Source: Sequoia sempervirens (lineage: Eukaryota; Streptophyta; Pinopsida; Cupressales; Cupressaceae). From it: a stretch of DNA of 64,000 nucleotides. The DNA lies in the NCBI GenBank assembly GCA_007258455.2, contig VDFB02373365.1, forward strand, positions 225,522,194 through 225,586,193, written 5' to 3'. The notes beneath the pieces are model-generated. The model saw only the letters and a list, made by a program, of their open reading frames with translations. It was not told where the DNA came from and ran no database searches. The first letter of the stretch is position 1, and each line of letters begins with the position of its first letter. The position numbers and the translations under genes were made by a program. Below are positions 45,868 to 57,226 of this stretch, one piece after another.

Positions 45868-46819
45868 TTTTGAGTTGTTTTCAGCTCTTGTCTTGTATAT
45901 AGTTAGAGTAGGTTTCCCTTTCTGCTTTGCTTTTGTTTGTTTCGGTTAGTGTAGGTTTGCTTTCGGTTTGGTTTTTGTTTCTACTTTGCTCTTGCTTTGA
46001 GGGTTTTCCTATTTTCGCCTAGATGTGTTGCACCTGCATAGCAAATATATCATTAATCTGGGACTATTCCAAGTATTTTATTAGTGGACTATCATCTTGT
46101 ATCTTGAAGGGATGGTTGAAGCGTTTGCTACTACCAACAGTCTCAATGTTTGATTTATTGAAGTTAGGTCATTGGTTTTGATTTGAATTTGAAGTATTTT
46201 GAAGTCTTATATCTCTCATATATCTTAAGAATCCTGATGTTACTGTAGGTCCTTGGTAAGGTTTTTTCAGGTGAAAAATCTTATTTTTGCTTCAACGCCA
46301 TTGTGGTTCTTAGCCCTGAGTGTGAACTTCATTGTTCACAAGTTGAAATGAAAGTGACACAGAAAGAATATCAAAAGAAAGAAAAGTGAAATCTTGAAAA
46401 TCAAAAGAATGAATTCAACTTATCAGGGGTATCTGAATATCTCCATCGGGGCTATAAACGCCTAGCAGGCAATGAAGCTATGTTCAGGAGAGTCACGACG
46501 ATAACCTTGTCAGGGCTATAGACACCTGACTGGTAGCGAGGCTCTATCCAAGTTGCTTTTGAAGTTAGAATCCTTTATGTAGCCTGTCTTAACTAAGCTT
46601 GGTCGTTGCAGTATCCTAAGGAGGGAAATGAACTCATATGCACACACTTGGATTTTCAGTTTATGGAAGGTTCGATCTATCCTTTGGTTCTGATTCTTTA
46701 GATCTTTGCTTCCTGTTTGATTGTTTGGTAGTGGGACTGAAACTAGAGATTCTGGGTTCTTGATTCCTGTTCATCATCAAATGCTCTGGAGCATTTTCCT
46801 AGCAGAAGTCACCATTTAT
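45868..46819 (+). other. 3' untranslated region of the Tat-like element with two related hairpin motifs
   Basis: Non-coding. It holds a purine-rich stretch at about 46,350-46,412 and two related motifs about 63 bp apart (46,445-46,482 and 46,508-46,546), both of the form TC.GGGCTATA.AC.CCT.. then GGCAAT/GGTAGC GA.GCT. The second contains a 6-bp stem GTCAGG/CCTGAC around a 10-nt loop. No purine tract lies next to the repeat start at 46,820. Confidence 0.5.
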
Positions 46820-49096
46820 TGTGCAATTTTTGCACACACACCCCACTGAAAGCAGGGACCCTCTTTCAATTTGGTTTTGGTCTCTTGGCCCTTTCATTTT
46901 GGGATTTTGTCTTATTTTGGCATGTGCTTAAATGTTCATTATGATGGCCTTGGTGGTTCCCCTAAGTTATTCATTGAAAAACTTAAGTTCTGGGCCAAGT
47001 TTGGGTTTTTGCTGAAGTTCAGGACTTTCCACCCTGGGTGGATTTTCCCGGATCCTGCTCAGACTTCGGCTATGCGCTGTCGTTCAGAGATTTTTGGTCT
47101 TTGCGGATTTTCGTGTGGGCTAGATTTTTCCAGATTCCATCTTGTTGTTGGGTTCCCAAGTTTCTTGACTATCTTGTCGATTGCATTTAATGTCATCTGA
47201 ACCTTTGGTAAGCGATGTATTTAAGTTATTTCAGATGATTATTATGTTATTATGCTTATTGCTTGCTGTCATTTGAGCTGAGGAGTGCATTCTTGTGAGT
47301 GCTTGGTTGAATTTGTGGTGTTGGGTTAGTGAATTGCAAATTAGAGTGGCGATTTCTTGCGCATTCTTGCCCCTATTCTTTGTGGATGCCATTGAATTTC
47401 ACATTTGTTGATTCTGAGATCAATTTTCATTTCACAATGGTATGTTTCTGATTGCTTTGCTTTGAATTGATGATTATGGATAGCACGTTGATGTTATGAG
47501 AACTTTTGGGTTTGAATTCCTGCATATTTGATCATTTCATGCTAGGGTTGTTCAGCATTGTTTTATTTGTCATCTCCCAAGTGAGTTTTGCAGCCCTTTG
47601 TTTATTTGCAATTTGATGTATCTTACCTGGGAGTTGTTAGTAGTCCCCTCGTGATGATTTAGCGGTCGAAACGTTTAAATTCTGAGCTTGTTTGTACACT
47701 AATGGTGGATGTATGGGGTTTGAAACTTAGGGTATCACCATTTATCATTAGAATTCTCTCGAATTGGCTTAGAGTGCTAGGAGAATCCATAGAAAGCTTG
47801 TATTAAACTTGCCCTAGGCCTAAATCTTTGAAATTCATAATCGATCTGGTGTTTTGAACGAAATTGTGTTTTGATGTCATGGCTAGAGTTTTTTCCTCAG
47901 TCCAAGATTTTTTGTCTCCGGCGGATTTTCTCTTTGGCGGATTTTGCCGATCTCCTTGGTTTTCCCAGAATCTGCTATCGTTTTCAGAATTTCATATATT
48001 CCGTGGATTTTCGTCGACTCTGGATTTTCTTGACCTTCTTCGATTTCCCAGAATCTGCATGCTTTCAGAGTTTTACCCTATCCGCGGATTTCCATCTCAC
48101 CCAAATTTTCTCAAAGTCCTGTGTCGCTTGGATTTTCTAGATTTGCAAAGTGTCTCTGCCTTTGCGGAAATCCGTCTCTGGTAGATTTTCCTAAAATTTG
48201 ATGGAATATGATGGAATAGGGAATGGCATGATTTATTAATGATTTTTGATGCATTTTATGATTTATTCATGCTATCTTATGATCTCCTATCTGGTTTATT
48301 GATTTATAATGATCAGATTTAATTATTAGTAGGTGTTTTTATGATTTTTCCACAGGAATCCGTCTGGCCCAAAATTTCCCGAAATTCCTCTCTGGCTCGG
48401 ATTCAGTGGGTGGTCTTGAAACCCGAAGTTTATCAAGATAATTTTATATGAATTTTAATAACACCTTGATTGTATGAGGTTTATTCTAATGGTGTTTTGA
48501 TGGATTAACATTTCTTTCCTGTGGGTTTTACTATGATTTTTGTATTGAGTGCAGGCTCAACCTAGTAGGACAGTGGAGGGATTCTTAGTATCTGATGCAA
48601 AAAAGATTAAGATGGACATCAAGAGTAAGATCCCTGAGAGTAAAATCATTTATGTCTGGTCCAAGGTAACTGATATCAATGTGGGGTTGTGGGATTATGA
48701 AGAGCTTAAAGGAAGAATGGCAACATAGGATTTTCCTTTGGTGGCTAGAAGAATGAAGGAATCAGGCTTGTCACATGTAGTTGGTTTCAGTTCTATGGTG
48801 CAGTGCTATGAGCTTGTCCTCGAGTGTGCCAGGCACTATGATTAGGATACACAAAGAATTATTGGTCCTCAAGGGAGAGTTTTGGCGAATCTCAACCCTG
48901 TTTCCATCGCCCAAACCTTTTATATGTTAGACAGATCTCATGTGGTGGCATTCAACATGATGGAAACTCGGGAGTTCTACAATGAAGAGACTGTAAAGTC
49001 ACAACAACTTATCAATTCCTGGTTGGAGAAGCCGAAGTCTCACTACTCCAAGTTTCCCAAATAGTTATTTAGAGCAAAGTTCAAGAAGGAATACTA
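46820..49096 (+). mobile_element. Second copy of the Tat-like element start (LTR/leader plus ORF1 start)
   Basis: It is collinear with 33,163-35,410: the same 17-nt hairpin start, leader and ORF1 beginning (VEKIKMDIKSKIPES-type, GRVLANLNPVSIAQTF). The ORF1 start codon is changed (ACAGTGGAGG instead of ACAATGGAGG) and stops include TAG near 48,727, TAG 48,843 (CAG in the left copy) and TAG 49,062 (shared with the left copy at 35,379). It runs into the 100-N gap while still homologous. It is either the 3' LTR of the same element, if the LTR includes ORF1, or the start of another element in tandem. Confidence 0.85.
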
Positions 49097-49196
49097 NNNN
49101 NNNNNNNNNNNNNNNNNNNNNNNNNNNNNNNNNNNNNNNNNNNNNNNNNNNNNNNNNNNNNNNNNNNNNNNNNNNNNNNNNNNNNNNNNNNNNNNN
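49097..49196. other. Assembly gap, 100 N
   Basis: Exactly 100 N. The sequence on the left is Tat-like ORF1; on the right it is unrelated. The remainder of the right-hand Tat-like copy is therefore missing. Confidence 0.97.
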
Positions 49197-49479
49197 CAAA
49201 AATCAGAATTATTGATTATTGAATGAATTTTTTTACAAATAATACAAAAGCCTTCAAAAAGGAAATGATGCAATAAAGCAAGAAAAAGCAACCCTAATCT
49301 TATCTTGAGCGAAAAGGCAGCTCAATAAGATAAGATAAGAATTAAATGATAATTATCCTAGGAAATAAATAATTACCTAAGTAAACTTATCCTAAAGTGT
49401 AATTAAATAATTAATTACACCAACATAAAGTATGCATTTCTCATGATAGGTCATAAGATATATTTCACAAATAGAGAGA
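49197..49479. other. AT-rich non-coding stretch
   Basis: No ORF or recognisable repeat. It separates the gap from the gag-like ORF. Confidence 0.4.
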
Positions 49480-52400
49480 ATTTTGTTTTGGCCACAACAA
49501 TTTATACAGGATTTGATATGGTGGTGGAAGGTGTAGATTATGATCTCTGCAAGCTTCTTTGATTGCAATTGTTAGAGAATATAAAGCAAACAAAGGAAAA
49601 TAAGTATGCCTTTAAGTTTGGTCTATTGATCATATGTTTATTGTTTTACTTCATGAAGAGGCTTCTGAGAAAAAGTAAAGAAGTATTTTGGAACCCGTCT
49701 AGACCAGTGGGCCATCAAATTTTTTATTATTTGCATAGTTTGGGGAATCTGGATGCTCAAGAAAATGCTTTGACAACATTCTTTGTAGTATTTAAAAGAA
49801 ATATGAATGAAAGGGATAGAATTCCAAGAAAAACTGTGGAGAAGTATAAGAATGATATCATATTTCATGTCTCCACTGATGAATGCATGATTGAGGCATA
49901 AAACCTCGAACTATCTGGATTCAGCCTCTTGGATGTGAAATAAATAAAAAAGTTGAAGGTTTTACTTCATGAAGAGGCTTCTAGGAAAAAGTGAAGAAGT
50001 ATTATGGAACCCATCCAGACCAGTGGGCCATCAATTTTTTTATTATTTGCATAGTTTGGGAAATTTGGACGCTCAAGAAAATGCTTTGACAACATTCTTT
50101 GCAATATTTAAAAGAAATATGAATGAAGGGGATAGAATTCTAAGAAAAATTATGAAGTATAAGAATGATATCATATTTCATGTCTCCATTGATGAATGCA
50201 TGATTGAGGCCATAAAACCTTGAACTATCTGGATTCAACCTCTTGGATATGAAATAACCGAAGAAGAATTTGAAGGTTATGTGCAAATATTGCTAAAGAA
50301 TCCAAAGGATCCCAATGAACCTAGAATTGGGACATATGCTGAAAAATCTATGAAAATTCATATGGAACAACAGAAGCCTAAGATTAGGAAGAAAGTGGAT
50401 AAAACACTTAAAGATGTTGGTTTCACTGATGAGGAAATTTCTCTTGGAAGAGCTAGAGGAGCACAACTAGAAGTAGAATCATCTGGTCCTAGGAGATCTA
50501 GAAGGAATACCCCTACAAAATCCTCCACAGTCCCTGCAACAAAGAATGAAACTAGTACTATTGATAAGGGAAAAGGTCTTGTTTCCTCCGGACCTACCAC
50601 AAGATCTGGGAAGAGGAAATTGACCCCTCTGGTTTTCCCTGCAAAGAGGAAAGAAAGAAAAGGGAACAAGAGAGAAGAATCTTAGTGTTACTAATGATCA
50701 AAATGAAGAAGAAGAAGATCCTAAAGCAAAGCTAGTAAGGAGAAAACGAGGAGGTTTTCCCTCTGGTGAAGGTGCATCCACAAAAGTTGTTGGTTCTAAA
50801 AGAGTACACATTATTTCATCATTTGAAGATGAAGAAAAGTATGAATTCGGTGTACATGTGCACACTAAGCCTGAATCAAAGAAGGCTAAGGTAGCTAGTG
50901 AGACCTTTGCCGACCAAAAAGATGAACAAGATATTCTGGTAAGTTCTGGCCCCTAGTATAAACTTGATCCAACTCTTAATACTTTGTTAAATTTTGAGAA
51001 CATGCTCTAAACCACAATTGAATTCTATGATAAAGTTGGAGAAGAAGACAAGAAAACATTACTTTTAGTTGTTATTCAGTATGTTATTGTCTTAGAAGTC
51101 AAATGTGATGACATAAAGAAATATGTTCCTAAAAGCATTGTGGGATGATCTGATGAAAAGGATATCTAAGGCCATTGTGTTTGAAGAAAATATTAGAAAT
51201 GCAACATACAATAAGATTGGGTCCTCCTTGACCCCTAATAATCTGAAATCTCTAAAGAAGATCTATGCTGAATCATTTTGAATGAAGAGTAGAGTGAATA
51301 TGTTGATGACAAGAAATAATAAATTGGCAAAGAAAGTGAGAAAAAAGGCAACAAAGGTAATCTAAGAAACAATAGAAAAGTATAGTATGCTCAAAACCGA
51401 TGATGTGTTGTTGATGAAAATGCCGAGGAAAATGTTCCTTTGGGTACAGGTAATGAAGACATTCCATATAATTTTGATGTTGAAATTAATCTTGGTGATG
51501 AAGTTAATGAGCAGAATGAGGGAGAAGATGAGCCTAAGATACATAATGATGCTCCTATAGAGCATATTGAAGAAGAAAAAGGCGAAGAGCAAAGTAATGA
51601 TGAAGAAAATAGAGACAATGTTGAAGAGGATGGATAGGGAAATGAAGAAGAAGGTCAAGAAAATCCTGAGGAAGAATAGAATAAAGATGAAAAGGATGGA
51701 GAAGATGAAGATGAAGGTGAAAAGGATGAAAATAAAGAGGAAGAAGAAGAAGAGGTAGTAGAGGAAGATAAAGAAAAAGAAAAGGGAGAGGAAGAAAAGA
51801 TAGTTGTGGAATCCTCCGGGAAAAATGAAGAAGAAAAATATATTGTAAAATCATTGAAGCATTATGGTGATTCATCTTTTGGTGGTGACATACTAAAAGG
51901 TTTGTTATCTAAGAAAATTAGATTTCAACCGATTATTCCCCAGGAACTTTTAAAACTTCCTTTTATTGAAGGATATGATGATGTGGAAAAGATGTCTCTA
52001 GTACATAAAGTTGTGTTGGGTGATGCTATGCAAGCATCTTGAAGAAAATAAATTCTTGAGACACATCAAAAGGGAATTGAACTAATAGAAGATGCTCTGA
52101 AAGCATTATAGGAAGCTATGCTAGGTACATCCATTGATACATCCCTCACCCCCATTGAAAATATGAGATTATTGTTAGACTCCTTCAAGGAGTATTCCTC
52201 TAGACTTAATGAAAATACAAGACAAGAGATAGAAGAAAACTTGGTGGAGAAAAGATTGGTAGATTTATAGGACAAATGTGCTCTTGCACATTCTTGTGTC
52301 GAAAAGGGTCTAGAAGTAATGAAATTTGTGAATATGAGACAGATGTCCTATCTTATTGCTTAAAGTGGCCAGATGCCACTCAAAATATCAAGATTGTCAT

Positions 52401-52788
52401 GGACTCCATTGAGTCCCAGTTGTCTACTATTTCTGGTACTTATAGTGTATCTAAAGATAAAGATAGATCAATCTGGAAGGCCATTGCTACACATAGAGAA
52501 AATTTCTTTGCCTTGCAGAAATAGAAAGAAGAAATTATCAGAAAATTTAGTCTATCAAGTGACATTGTAAGAATGGAATACACTTTGGTTGGAGAGGCCC
52601 TGGCTTTCTCTGGAAGTCTTGAGAAGATAAACCTGATTCTTGATACTCCAAAAGGTATTGAAGAAACTTTGATAGAGTTGGAATCTCTAAACAGGATATT
52701 GACTACAACAAAGGAAGGCTGGGAAAAAGGAAAAATAGTCTGGGAAGGTATTTTGAAGGAGCTTCAAGGATCATCATCTTCTATTTGA
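49480..52788 (+). pseudogene. Gag-like retroelement ORF without pol, broken
   Basis: The coding trace begins before GVDYDLCKLL and continues with FWNPSRPVGHQIFYYLHSLGNLDAQENALTTF, a Lys/Arg-rich SSGPRRSRRNTP segment with GKRKLTP, an extreme Glu/Lys region at 51,480-51,830, then YGDSSFGGDILKGLLSKK. A helical C-terminus follows (LDTPKGIEETLIELESLNRIL, GKIVWEGILKELQGSSSSI) with the stop at 52,786-52,788. Several frameshifts and stops occur, including a 1-bp deletion near 49,897. The N-terminal part resembles plant retroelement ORF1 proteins such as the one at 34,890. No zinc knuckle, protease, RT or integrase is present. It is followed by a polypurine tract and LTR, so it is the only coding part left of an LTR element, either gag-only or a 3'-located extra ORF. 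Confidence 0.6.
49644..50278 (+). repeat. 316-bp tandem duplication inside the gag-like ORF
   Basis: Copy 1 (49,644-49,959) and copy 2 (49,960-50,278) both run from TTTTACTTCATGAAGAGGC to TTGAAGG. They duplicate about 105 codons (MKRLL.KS.EV.WNPSRPVGHQ to IEA.KP). The first copy has a 1-bp deletion near 49,897 that closes its frame, while the second stays open into the downstream ORF at 50,281. The copies are close to identical, so the duplication is recent relative to other damage. Confidence 0.9.
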
Positions 52789-52963
52789 TATATATTTCTT
52801 TTTTTTCTTTTCTTTAATGTTTTTCAGTTGTTCTTGGCACACCCTTTGTCCTTTATGTCAAAGGGGGAGTGAAGTGAAATTTTGGTGTTAGGGGGAGAAA
52901 TACTATAAATAGAGAATTCTATATATATTCTTTTTGGTTTTGGAACATGTTGTCATCAATGAC

Positions 52964-52974
52964 AAAGGGGGAGA
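52964..52974 (+). other. Polypurine tract
   Basis: AAAGGGGGAGA one base before the LTR start TGTTGG. This is the classical plus-strand primer site of plant LTR elements, copia type in particular. It gives the orientation of the element and shows that the gag-like ORF is internal to it. Confidence 0.85.
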
Positions 52975-52975
52975 T

Positions 52976-53950
52976 TGTTGGAAAAATGAAGAACATCTCA
53001 TTTTGTTACTTTTTGTTTGTCATTGGTATCACCATGATCTATGAGTTGCAATAGAAAGATCAAGCCTAAAGTTACTCTAGTATTCTAGTCTGGTATCTGA
53101 ATCGGTATTTTTCTTAAATCCTCTAGTATTTTGACCTGCATTTGTTTTTTGATGATCACTATTGCTTGCGGCTTTGGGAAATGGCTTGCAAATGTTGGGA
53201 ACACGTACATTCAGGATTTCACATATCTAGTGCTCGTATAGAATGTTTTTTCTTTTTGGTTTGAAATATGTTCCTGGCTGACTTCTTTGGTGAATTATGT
53301 AAAGGAGAAAATAGTTATGTTATGTGGATATATGTGCGACCTATTTTAGGCTCGTGATGACTTGTTGAAGTGTGTGGGTTATCTTTTTCTTAAGCTTGTA
53401 GCCGATATATGGTATTTTTGGTAAATATGAAGTGCATCTAATTAGGCCAACCTAATTGATTCTTGTGAAGAGATGGGATATATATAATGGATAGTTTTGG
53501 AAGAAAGTGTGTGATTTTGTGCGAAGTTGTGAAGTAGTGCGAACATGATGAAATGTGCTAAGTCCATTTATTGACCTTTATCTAGAACTAAATCTGCACT
53601 CATTAGGTGTACTCTATCAGTTTATTTTTTGGCTGAAAGCGATTCAATCATTGTAATTTTGTAGGCAGTGAGCCTTTGTTTTTGGACAGTGAGTCCTGGA
53701 AGTGAGCCACCCATTTTGTAATATTCTATAACCGGTTATATAATATTGTGAGCTAACACTCACCATGGTTTTTCCCATTTGGGTTTTCCATGTAAAAATA
53801 TTGGTGTTCTTGTGTTCTCTGATTTGATGTTCTATTAATGTTTTTATTTATTTATGTTATTGTTTTCATTGGAATAATTAGATGGTATCTGATCATAAAA
53901 TTTAAGAATATATTGATTCACCCCCCTCTCAATATCTTGGATCTTTAACA
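52976..53950 (+). mobile_element. 3' LTR of the gag-like element, 975 bp
   Basis: Starts TGTTGG and ends CTTTAACA (TGTT...AACA). The C-run plus 'ctcaatatcttggatctttaaca' end and the 'ggtttttccc.ttgggttttccatgtaaaaatattggtgttc' block recur inverted at 31,408 and 61,591. It abuts a truncated chromovirus directly at 53,951 (next five bases CTTGT). The 5' LTR is not in the window or is lost at the gap. Confidence 0.8.
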
Positions 53951-55839
53951 CTTGTCCTATCCAACGCGACAAGCTCCTTGCAAACTTTCCAAGCTTTTGC
54001 AAAATCAAGATCTTTTGGATGCAAGCTTGTGAGCTCCTTGAACCCAACCACTTCAAATTGCATTTTCGTTAACAAATTATGCCTCCTACTCAAGGCATCT
54101 GTGATCCTATTCAATTGTCCACTCCCATGCTTTAACAAAAATGTGTAACTTTGTAGAAATTCAACCCATTTCAGATTCCTTTGATTTAACTTACCTTGAT
54201 TGTTAAAATACTATAAAGCTTGATGATTAGTAAACAAAACAAACTCTTTTGGAAACAAATAATGTCTCCACTTTTTCAAATCCTAAAATATGGTGTAGAA
54301 TTCCTTATCATAAACATAATATTTCTTATTTGCATCATTCACCTTCTCACTAAAATAAGCAATAGGTTTACCTTCCTAACTCAAATTTGTTCCAATGGCA
54401 CTACCACTGGCATCACAATCTACCTGAAACACTTTATTGAAATCTAGGTGTGCCAAAGCAGGCTGCTTTATGACCTTCTTCTTTAGCAAATCGAGGCTCT
54501 TTTCCGCTCCTATACTCCATCTAAGCTCTTTTCTATCCCCTCTCATTGTTTCAGTTAGGGTTGCACAAATACTACTAAATCACTTAGTGAACTTTCAATA
54601 AAAACTAGCTAGACCATGAAAATATCTTACCTTCATAGTGCTTCTTGGTGTTGGCCACTCCACAATAGCCTTCACCTTTTCTAGATCCATTTTTAGACCC
54701 TCTGTTGAGATAACAAATACCAAATACACTAGTTCACATTTCAAAAAACTACACTTTTCCAAGTTGATCAGCAACTTCTCCTCTCTCAGCTTCTCAAAAA
54801 CTTCCTATATATGCCTCAAGTGCTCCTCCAATGTCTTATTGAAAATAAAAATGTCATCCAAGTAAACAATGACAAACTTACCCAAAAATTCTTTCAATAC
54901 CTCTTTCATGAGCCTCATAAACATGTTGGGTGCATTGGTCAGCCCAAAAGGCATGACTAACCACTCATACAAGCCTTCTTTGGTCTTGAAAGTAGTATTC
55001 CATTCATCACCTTCTTTGATTTGAATTTGGTGATAGCCACTCTTCAGATCAATCTTTGTGAAATATTCAGCCCCACTCAGGCAATCCATAATGTCATCCA
55101 TCCTTGGAAAGGGAAACTGATACTTGATGGTAATCTTATTAATGGCTCTTGAATTAGTGCACATTCACCATTCTCCATCCTTCTTAGGTGCTAGTACTGT
55201 AGACACTACACATGGACTCAAACTCTCCCTAATCAATCCCTTTCGTAGCAACTTTTGCACTTGTATTTTCAACTCTTCACTCTCTGTTGGAGTCATTCGA
55301 TGGGTTTCCTTATTCAAAAAATTATCTCTAGGAATCAGATCCATCTGATGAATAATCTTCCTTACTAATGGTAATCCTTCAGGAACATTATGAGAATTTT
55401 TACTCTAGAATTCATCCAACAAGCCACACACTTCTACAAGAACTTCGTTGTTAACATCCTTTTCAGTTCTTAGAAATAATGTAAAACACATGCACTCATG
55501 TTTCATACCTTCCAGGAATTTTCTTCCATCGACCAAAAAAATTTGTGCATCATTGCATACCTTTTCATCTGCTTCCTTCAGAGGCTTCAACTTATGTCAA
55601 ACTCCATCCTTCATTAATGAGTAAGTGTTTGCATGCCCATCGTGTATTGATTGTCAATCAAACTTCCATGGTCAACCCAACAACATGTGACAAGGATCCA
55701 TGGGTATCACATCACACAAAACCTCATCCTTGTAGTTACCAGTATTGAATTTTATTAGGCATTGTTCATTGACTAGGACCGTTTGATCCTTCTACAACTA
55801 TGCAATCTAATACAGACTCAGGTGCCTTCTCCTCTCCAG
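53951..55839 (-). pseudogene. pol: Protease-RT-RNase H of the minus-strand chromovirus, truncated
   Basis: After the protease region comes the same double stop TAG-TTG-TAG (55,800-55,792 on the minus strand) seen at 25,827. RT is well preserved: [61 protein letters not shown] and the catalytic YLDD near 54,862. Stops include TGA just before MCTNS (55,167). RNase H keeps VDCDASG; DHQAL is NHQAL; ALSRRH is present at about 54,080. The sequence ends at 53,951 after KELVALDRT. Confidence 0.9.
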
Positions 55840-57133
55840 CTGCAATTTGGTGACCATTTCTTCTGACACTAGATTGTCAGTGCTACCTTCATCAATGATG
55901 ACATTGTAGACCTATCTTTACATTTATAATAGGTACAAGAAAAATTCTTTCACTAATCTAGTTCCTTCTCTTCATTCACCAAGGCCCTTTTGACAACAAG
56001 GGACTCACCCCTTTCCGCATTTTCAAACTATGAGGACCAAGTTTCTTCATCTACATGGGATACTCATGCCCTACCTTCAGGCCTCTTGTTCTTCTTCTCT
56101 TGGTGTTGTGGGAATTCAATGCCCTATGTCCCTCTTCACCACATTGGAAACACATTCCTCTAAAACCTCCTCTCCCTGGTCCGCACTAAGACCTTCCTCT
56201 ACCTCTTTGATCTCCACTATTCTAATCATGAGGCTAATATGAGTCATCTCTTTGCTGAACTTGACTGGTACTAGATCCTTCATCATTCTTATGATCACCA
56301 CCTTGATCTGCATATGGTCATTTACTAGTCCTTCCACCTCGACCTCCTCTTTTCTTGCTTTCAAATCTCTTGTTTAGTCGCTCTTCAACCTTTAGAGAGA
56401 ACTAATAAGCATCTTCAATGGTAGTCATTCTTACCAGTGCCAATTCCTCCTATATACTAGCCTTCAACCCATTGATATACTAAGCAACCTTCTCTTTATT
56501 CACCTCTAAGTGTCCTATTTGAATTAGAACCTTGTGAAATTCCTCAGTGTATTCTTTCACTATCCTCATTCTTTTTCTTAGAATTTGCATTTTCTTTAGA
56601 AGCTCCAATTCATAATCAACAAGAATGAACTACTTCTTCAATTTTTCCACCATTCGGTCCCATTTTGAGATTTTATCTTTTCCTTGTCTACCTCTTTCAA
56701 GTTGGACCTCTTTCCATCATATACTTGCATGACCTTTTGACTTGGTCTTTGCAAACTTTACTCAGTGAGGATCTTCAATCTTCTCAAATTTGAGAAATTC
56801 TTCCATATCATTGATCCAATCAATCAATTCTTCTAGATTCAGGCTTCCACTAAAAGTAGGAACTTCCATATTTGGTTTCTTTCCTAGACTAGATATTTCT
56901 CTTAGCAATCTTAGCTCTCCAGAATCTATCTGATCTTGTTCTTCCTATTTTGTCTCTTCTTCAGTCTCATCTTCAATGCCATCTCTTTCTTATCGTGCTC
57001 CTCTTCCTCTTTGGACTTCTTCTTGCAAGACTTGCATCTGCCTTCTAAGGGCTCTGATTTCATCTCTAGGAGGATCTCCTCCTCCAGCACCTCTGCCTCT
57101 ACCCCTACCACAGTTGGAAACTCTTGGAGGAAT
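55840..57133 (-). pseudogene. gag: Gag of the minus-strand chromovirus, start codon lost
   Basis: The codon matching the relative's start (ATG CCT CCA AGA) is ATT here (57,133-57,131). The Gly/Arg-rich leader and coiled segment follow (RGRGRGAGGGDPPRDEIRALRRQ). The capsid region (about 56,900-56,370) is frameshifted. The zinc knuckle near 56,107-56,160 reads CFQCGEEGHRALN, keeping the first three ligands but losing the last Cys. It is better preserved at the knuckle than the plus-strand copy, so the two lost residues independently. Confidence 0.8.
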
Positions 57134-57210
57134 TTTGTTATTATCCCACACTCACAGGTCCTACTACAAATGCCTCACATTCGACACTTTGTTATAGACT
57201 TAAGAAAACC

Positions 57211-57224
57211 TAGCTTTGATACCA
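57211..57224 (-). other. Primer-binding site, tRNA-iMet type
   Basis: Minus-strand TGGTATCAAAGCTA, one mismatch to TGGTATCAGAGC over 12 bases, two bases after the LTR end. Confidence 0.85.
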
Positions 57225-57226
57225 CT

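Larger units (their letters stand above)
33163..46819 (+). mobile_element. Tat-like Ty3/gypsy element, large, decayed
   Basis: It contains a leader or LTR (33,163-34,870), ORF1 (34,890-39,269), a non-coding spacer (39,270-40,398), the pol ORF (40,399-45,867) and a 950-bp 3' region. A near copy of its first 2.25 kb restarts at 46,820. The archaeal-type RNase H and the RT sequence (YMDD, MPFGLINVRATFQRAMD, LGKINFVRKF-like) place it with the plant Tat/Ogre group of Ty3/gypsy. LTR limits are unresolved: the repeat at 33,163 and 46,820 may be a 1.7-kb LTR followed by a second tandem element, or the start of a much larger LTR. No target duplication can be tested because the right edge falls in a gap. 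Confidence 0.75.

Noticed and set aside
51555..51875. His/Leu-rich ORF on the minus strand
   Set aside because: Antisense shadow of the Glu/Lys-rich part of the plus-strand gag-like ORF.
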